Shown: positions 62,150 through 64,000 of the stretch, piece after piece | How positions within the stretch are numbered: position 1 is the stretch's first letter | Layout of the letters: every line of letters starts with the position of its first letter | Source of the DNA: Phycisphaerales bacterium UBA7800 | GTDB lineage: Bacteria > Planctomycetota > Phycisphaerae > Phycisphaerales > Phycisphaeraceae | Assembly (NCBI GenBank): GCA_002480565.1 | Contig: DLCK01000008.1 | Coordinates: 1-64,000, forward strand | DNA: 64,000 nucleotides | Reading direction: 5' to 3' | The notes under the pieces: model-generated | Database searches by the model: none | The model's input: the letters and a program-made list of their open reading frames with translations, nothing else | Told to the model about the DNA's origin: nothing | Made by a program: the position numbers and the translations under genes

Positions 62150-62163
62150 ACCAACTATATGGT
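62150..62163. promoter_or_regulatory. Candidate operator dyad upstream of the regulator
   Basis: ACCA-N6-TGGT, a short dyad in an AT-rich region, 120 bases upstream of the GntR/LacI gene. It resembles a LacI-type half-site arrangement; low confidence. Confidence 0.25.
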
Positions 62164-62337
62164 CTAAAAAAATGTACCAAATGAAATGGCCGGATACAGA
62201 CACACCAATAGCATCGACGCGCTTTCACAGCTTTTGCCAATCCCATTAAAACGCAGGTGTCATGATTCCATAATTCATGGGGAAACAGGCATAGGCAATT
62301 GCTCTACCTGTTGCGTATTTAAAAACCGTTTGATTTG

Positions 62338-62486
62338 AACACGAAGACGCGAAGGTCACGAAGAACACGAAGAAGAGAAAGTATTTTGTTGTTGATTTTT
62401 TTTTATGCGTTGAACAAAGGCTCATTCCATGATTGGAATGTCTTCCTTTGTGACCTTCGTGCACTTGTCGCCTTCGTGTTAAAAAT
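62338..62486. repeat. Dispersed palindromic CACGAAG/CTTCGTG-type repeat
   Basis: Left arm 62338-62373 and right arm 62445-62480 are inverted relative to each other and consist of repeated (A)CACGAAGG units. Between them is a smaller perfect hairpin, CATTCC-N6-GGAATG (62423-62440). This class of intergenic repeat is known from many bacteria. The 539-base stretch 62030-62568 between the regulator and the GH36-like gene otherwise shows only the dyad at 62150-62163. Confidence 0.75.
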
Positions 62487-62568
62487 GTTTAGACTTGAAC
62501 AAAACCAATGCCCTGAGCACGGATACCCTCGGAATGCGATGCTCAATATTCCGATGGAGATTCAACCG

Positions 62569-64000
62569 CTACCGCTTGATGTGAATGACACATGGATCGT
62601 CACCGGCATTGCGAATGCGATAAAGAGATTGGCCAACTTCGGTGACCTGCATGTGCGATTGTGTTGTCAAAGGTTTCTCACTGTACACCGTCAAGTCACC
62701 CGCTTCGTGGAGATGGACGATCAGTTGTGACTCATCCACATGTGCAAAGGTGATCGCAGCGGGAGCAAGATATTTGTCCGCAACACCGATGACTGCGATA
62801 CCATGTTGGATCGGGCAAAGCAGATACAATCGGCAAGCAAAACCTTCCAGTGTCAGCGCATGATCCGCATCGAGTTTAAATGCTTCTTTGCTTTGCCAGT
62901 CGTAACAGACAAGGCCTTGCTCAGGCAAAGTCCACGCTGACTGCTGAGGTAACATGGCAGCGGCTTGTTGATAATCATTAGCGCGAACATATCCCGAAAC
63001 AGGCTGTGTCGGCTCGGTGAGATTAAACTGTGCAATCGCAACACTGCCATGAGCAAGCGGTGCCACCGTGCGATACGCCAACGCATCCTTAAACGGATTG
63101 ATATACACACTGTCAGGTAACGGGACGGCAGGCGCCAACGGACGCAGCAACTTCCCATCACTATAGCAAAGGGGTAAAACGTTGGTCGGATCAAAGTTCT
63201 CAGGATCGTCTGACAGGTACACCGGTCCGCCGCTGACGGCTTTGGATACAGACATAGCGTAGCCTGCAAGTGCATCATTGGAGTGAAACATGTCATGGTC
63301 CCCCCAGACAGTCGGGCCTAACCAGAGCATGTTGGCAAAGGAATTGTGCAGGTGAGCTTTGGCTCGCCAGGCATCGTTGACTTTGTAATCTTCACTGCAA
63401 CGGGTCACCGCTGAGACGCGGGTGTTAAAGGCACAAATGTTGCTGTGTGCCATGCAGTTGATCAGCCCATCCATGTGTCGAGCGCAGGCTGCTTCAAGCG
63501 CTTGAGCGTTGTCGATACTGCTGGCAATACCTTGTGGGGTCTGTTTGTAGAACTTGGGGTTCTGTGCCTGGTCATCCACCTTCACAAAGTCGAAACCTGC
63601 CTGTCGTGCTTGACTGATCATCGCATCGTAAAATGCCATGGTATGGGTGAAGCCTTGCCTGGGCATGATGGTTTTGTCGTCGATGGATTGCAGGTGATTC
63701 GCCAACCCATCCCAGTTACCTTTGGCATCAAGACCGGCCCAGTAACCATTGAAGCACAGCCACAATCCAAACCATTTGATGCGATCCGGATGCCTTCGAT
63801 TGAGTAGAGGCTCCCAACCGTTTGGGAACTTTCGGGGGTCGATTTGAAAATCCAGCAGACGGCGATCATCGTGATTCAGGTGACCATCATCAACCAGGAC
63901 ATAACGGATCGGCAGGCCCGAGGCTTCGATGTTGTCCACAGCTTTATTGAGGATGGATTCTGAGATGTCCATTTTGTACTGTTCCCAACTGCACCAACCC
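62569..64000 (-). CDS. Sip1/raffinose-synthase-like alpha-galactosidase (GH36), cut by the window end
   Basis: The C-terminal 477 residues of a GH36 relative of raffinose synthase and Sip1 alpha-galactosidases. At the window edge it reads GWCSWEQYK, the conserved barrel opening, followed by LPIRYVLVDDGHLNHDD, WFGLWLCFNGYWAGLD and GFDFVKVDDQAQN (putative nucleophile aspartate), then GPTVWGDHDMFHSNDALA (acid-base region). The upstream part lies beyond position 64000. There is no sign of a signal peptide in the visible portion. It would cleave or transfer alpha-galactosyl residues. It precedes the GntR/LacI regulator on the same strand, 540 bases away. Confidence 0.9.
   Translation of the reverse strand, partial: GWCSWEQYKMDISESILNKAVDNIEASGLPIRYVLVDDGHLNHDDRRLLDFQIDPRKFPNGWEPLLNRRHPDRIKWFGLWLCFNGYWAGLDAKGNWDGLANHLQSIDDKTIMPRQGFTHTMAFYDAMISQARQAGFDFVKVDDQAQNPKFYKQTPQGIASSIDNAQALEAACARHMDGLINCMAHSNICAFNTRVSAVTRCSEDYKVNDAWRAKAHLHNSFANMLWLGPTVWGDHDMFHSNDALAGYAMSVSKAVSGGPVYLSDDPENFDPTNVLPLCYSDGKLLRPLAPAVPLPDSVYINPFKDALAYRTVAPLAHGSVAIAQFNLTEPTQPVSGYVRANDYQQAAAMLPQQSAWTLPEQGLVCYDWQSKEAFKLDADHALTLEGFACRLYLLCPIQHGIAVIGVADKYLAPAAITFAHVDESQLIVHLHEAGDLTVYSEKPLTTQSHMQVTEVGQSLYRIRNAGDDPCVIHIKR

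Noticed and set aside
62335..62730. A 131-codon open frame running through the CACGAAG repeat
   Set aside because: Its N-terminal part is only the translated repeat (KTRRSRRTRRR) and the rest is the complement of the GH36-like gene.

Overview
The window looks like a piece of a planctomycete chromosome, most likely of the class Phycisphaerae. The reasons are indirect: several pseudopilin-like proteins with a prepilin N-terminus and a C-terminal DG motif, two formylglycine-type sulfatases, a membrane protein opening with the degenerate J-like fold common in this phylum, an ABC permease fused to a CPBP protease, hybrid GntR/LacI regulators, and abundant polysaccharide-degrading enzymes. No rRNA, tRNA, CRISPR array or intact insertion sequence was found.

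Left part (1-30.5 kb) is mostly housekeeping and cell-surface functions. It opens with an operon on the minus strand (GNAT protein, soluble histidine kinase, NtrC-type sigma-54 activator), preceded by a candidate sigma-54 promoter and repeated operator-like sites. Then come a PBP4-type peptidase, a sulfatase, a pseudopilin with a zinc-ribbon membrane protein, and a large EF-hand membrane protein of unknown role. A sulfotransferase, a phosphopantetheinyl transferase, a J-like membrane protein and a lidless Hsp70 follow. A four-gene glycosyltransferase region (16.6-21.2 kb) probably builds a surface glycan. After it lie a DUF2959 lipoprotein, a secreted cyclophilin, an ABC exporter, MoaE, endonuclease III, a second sulfatase and a set of small genes (GNAT, degenerate receiver, NUDIX, VOC).

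Middle part (30.5-44.2 kb) is a polysaccharide or uronate/aldarate utilisation region. On the minus strand, reading from the promoter, it has a pseudopilin, an AraC regulator, a secreted parallel beta-helix protein, a small secreted carbohydrate-binding protein, a frameshifted pseudopilin, a Gfo/Idh/MocA oxidoreductase, a glucarate-dehydratase-like enolase and a GH43-like protein. Divergently, a GntR/LacI regulator precedes a GH20-like enzyme and a secreted protein with a carbohydrate-binding module. The divergent promoter contains a near-perfect 45-bp palindrome.

A short AT-rich island (44.2-45.4 kb) carries an orphan gene and a transposase remnant. It is followed by a complete tripartite RND efflux operon with its TetR regulator (45.4-52.1 kb).

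Right part (52.2-64 kb) is a second utilisation block, all on the minus strand: a Sip1/raffinose-synthase-like GH36 protein (cut by the window end), a GntR/LacI regulator, a pseudopilin, a 1,399-residue secreted multidomain glycosidase-like protein, a CBM9-like lipoprotein and a GH95 alpha-fucosidase. Signal peptides are present on the giant protein and the CBM9 protein but not on GH95, which suggests outside capture and cleavage followed by cytoplasmic trimming of fucose- and galactose-containing oligosaccharides. Dispersed intergenic repeats occur at about 25.5, 31.5 and 62.4 kb.
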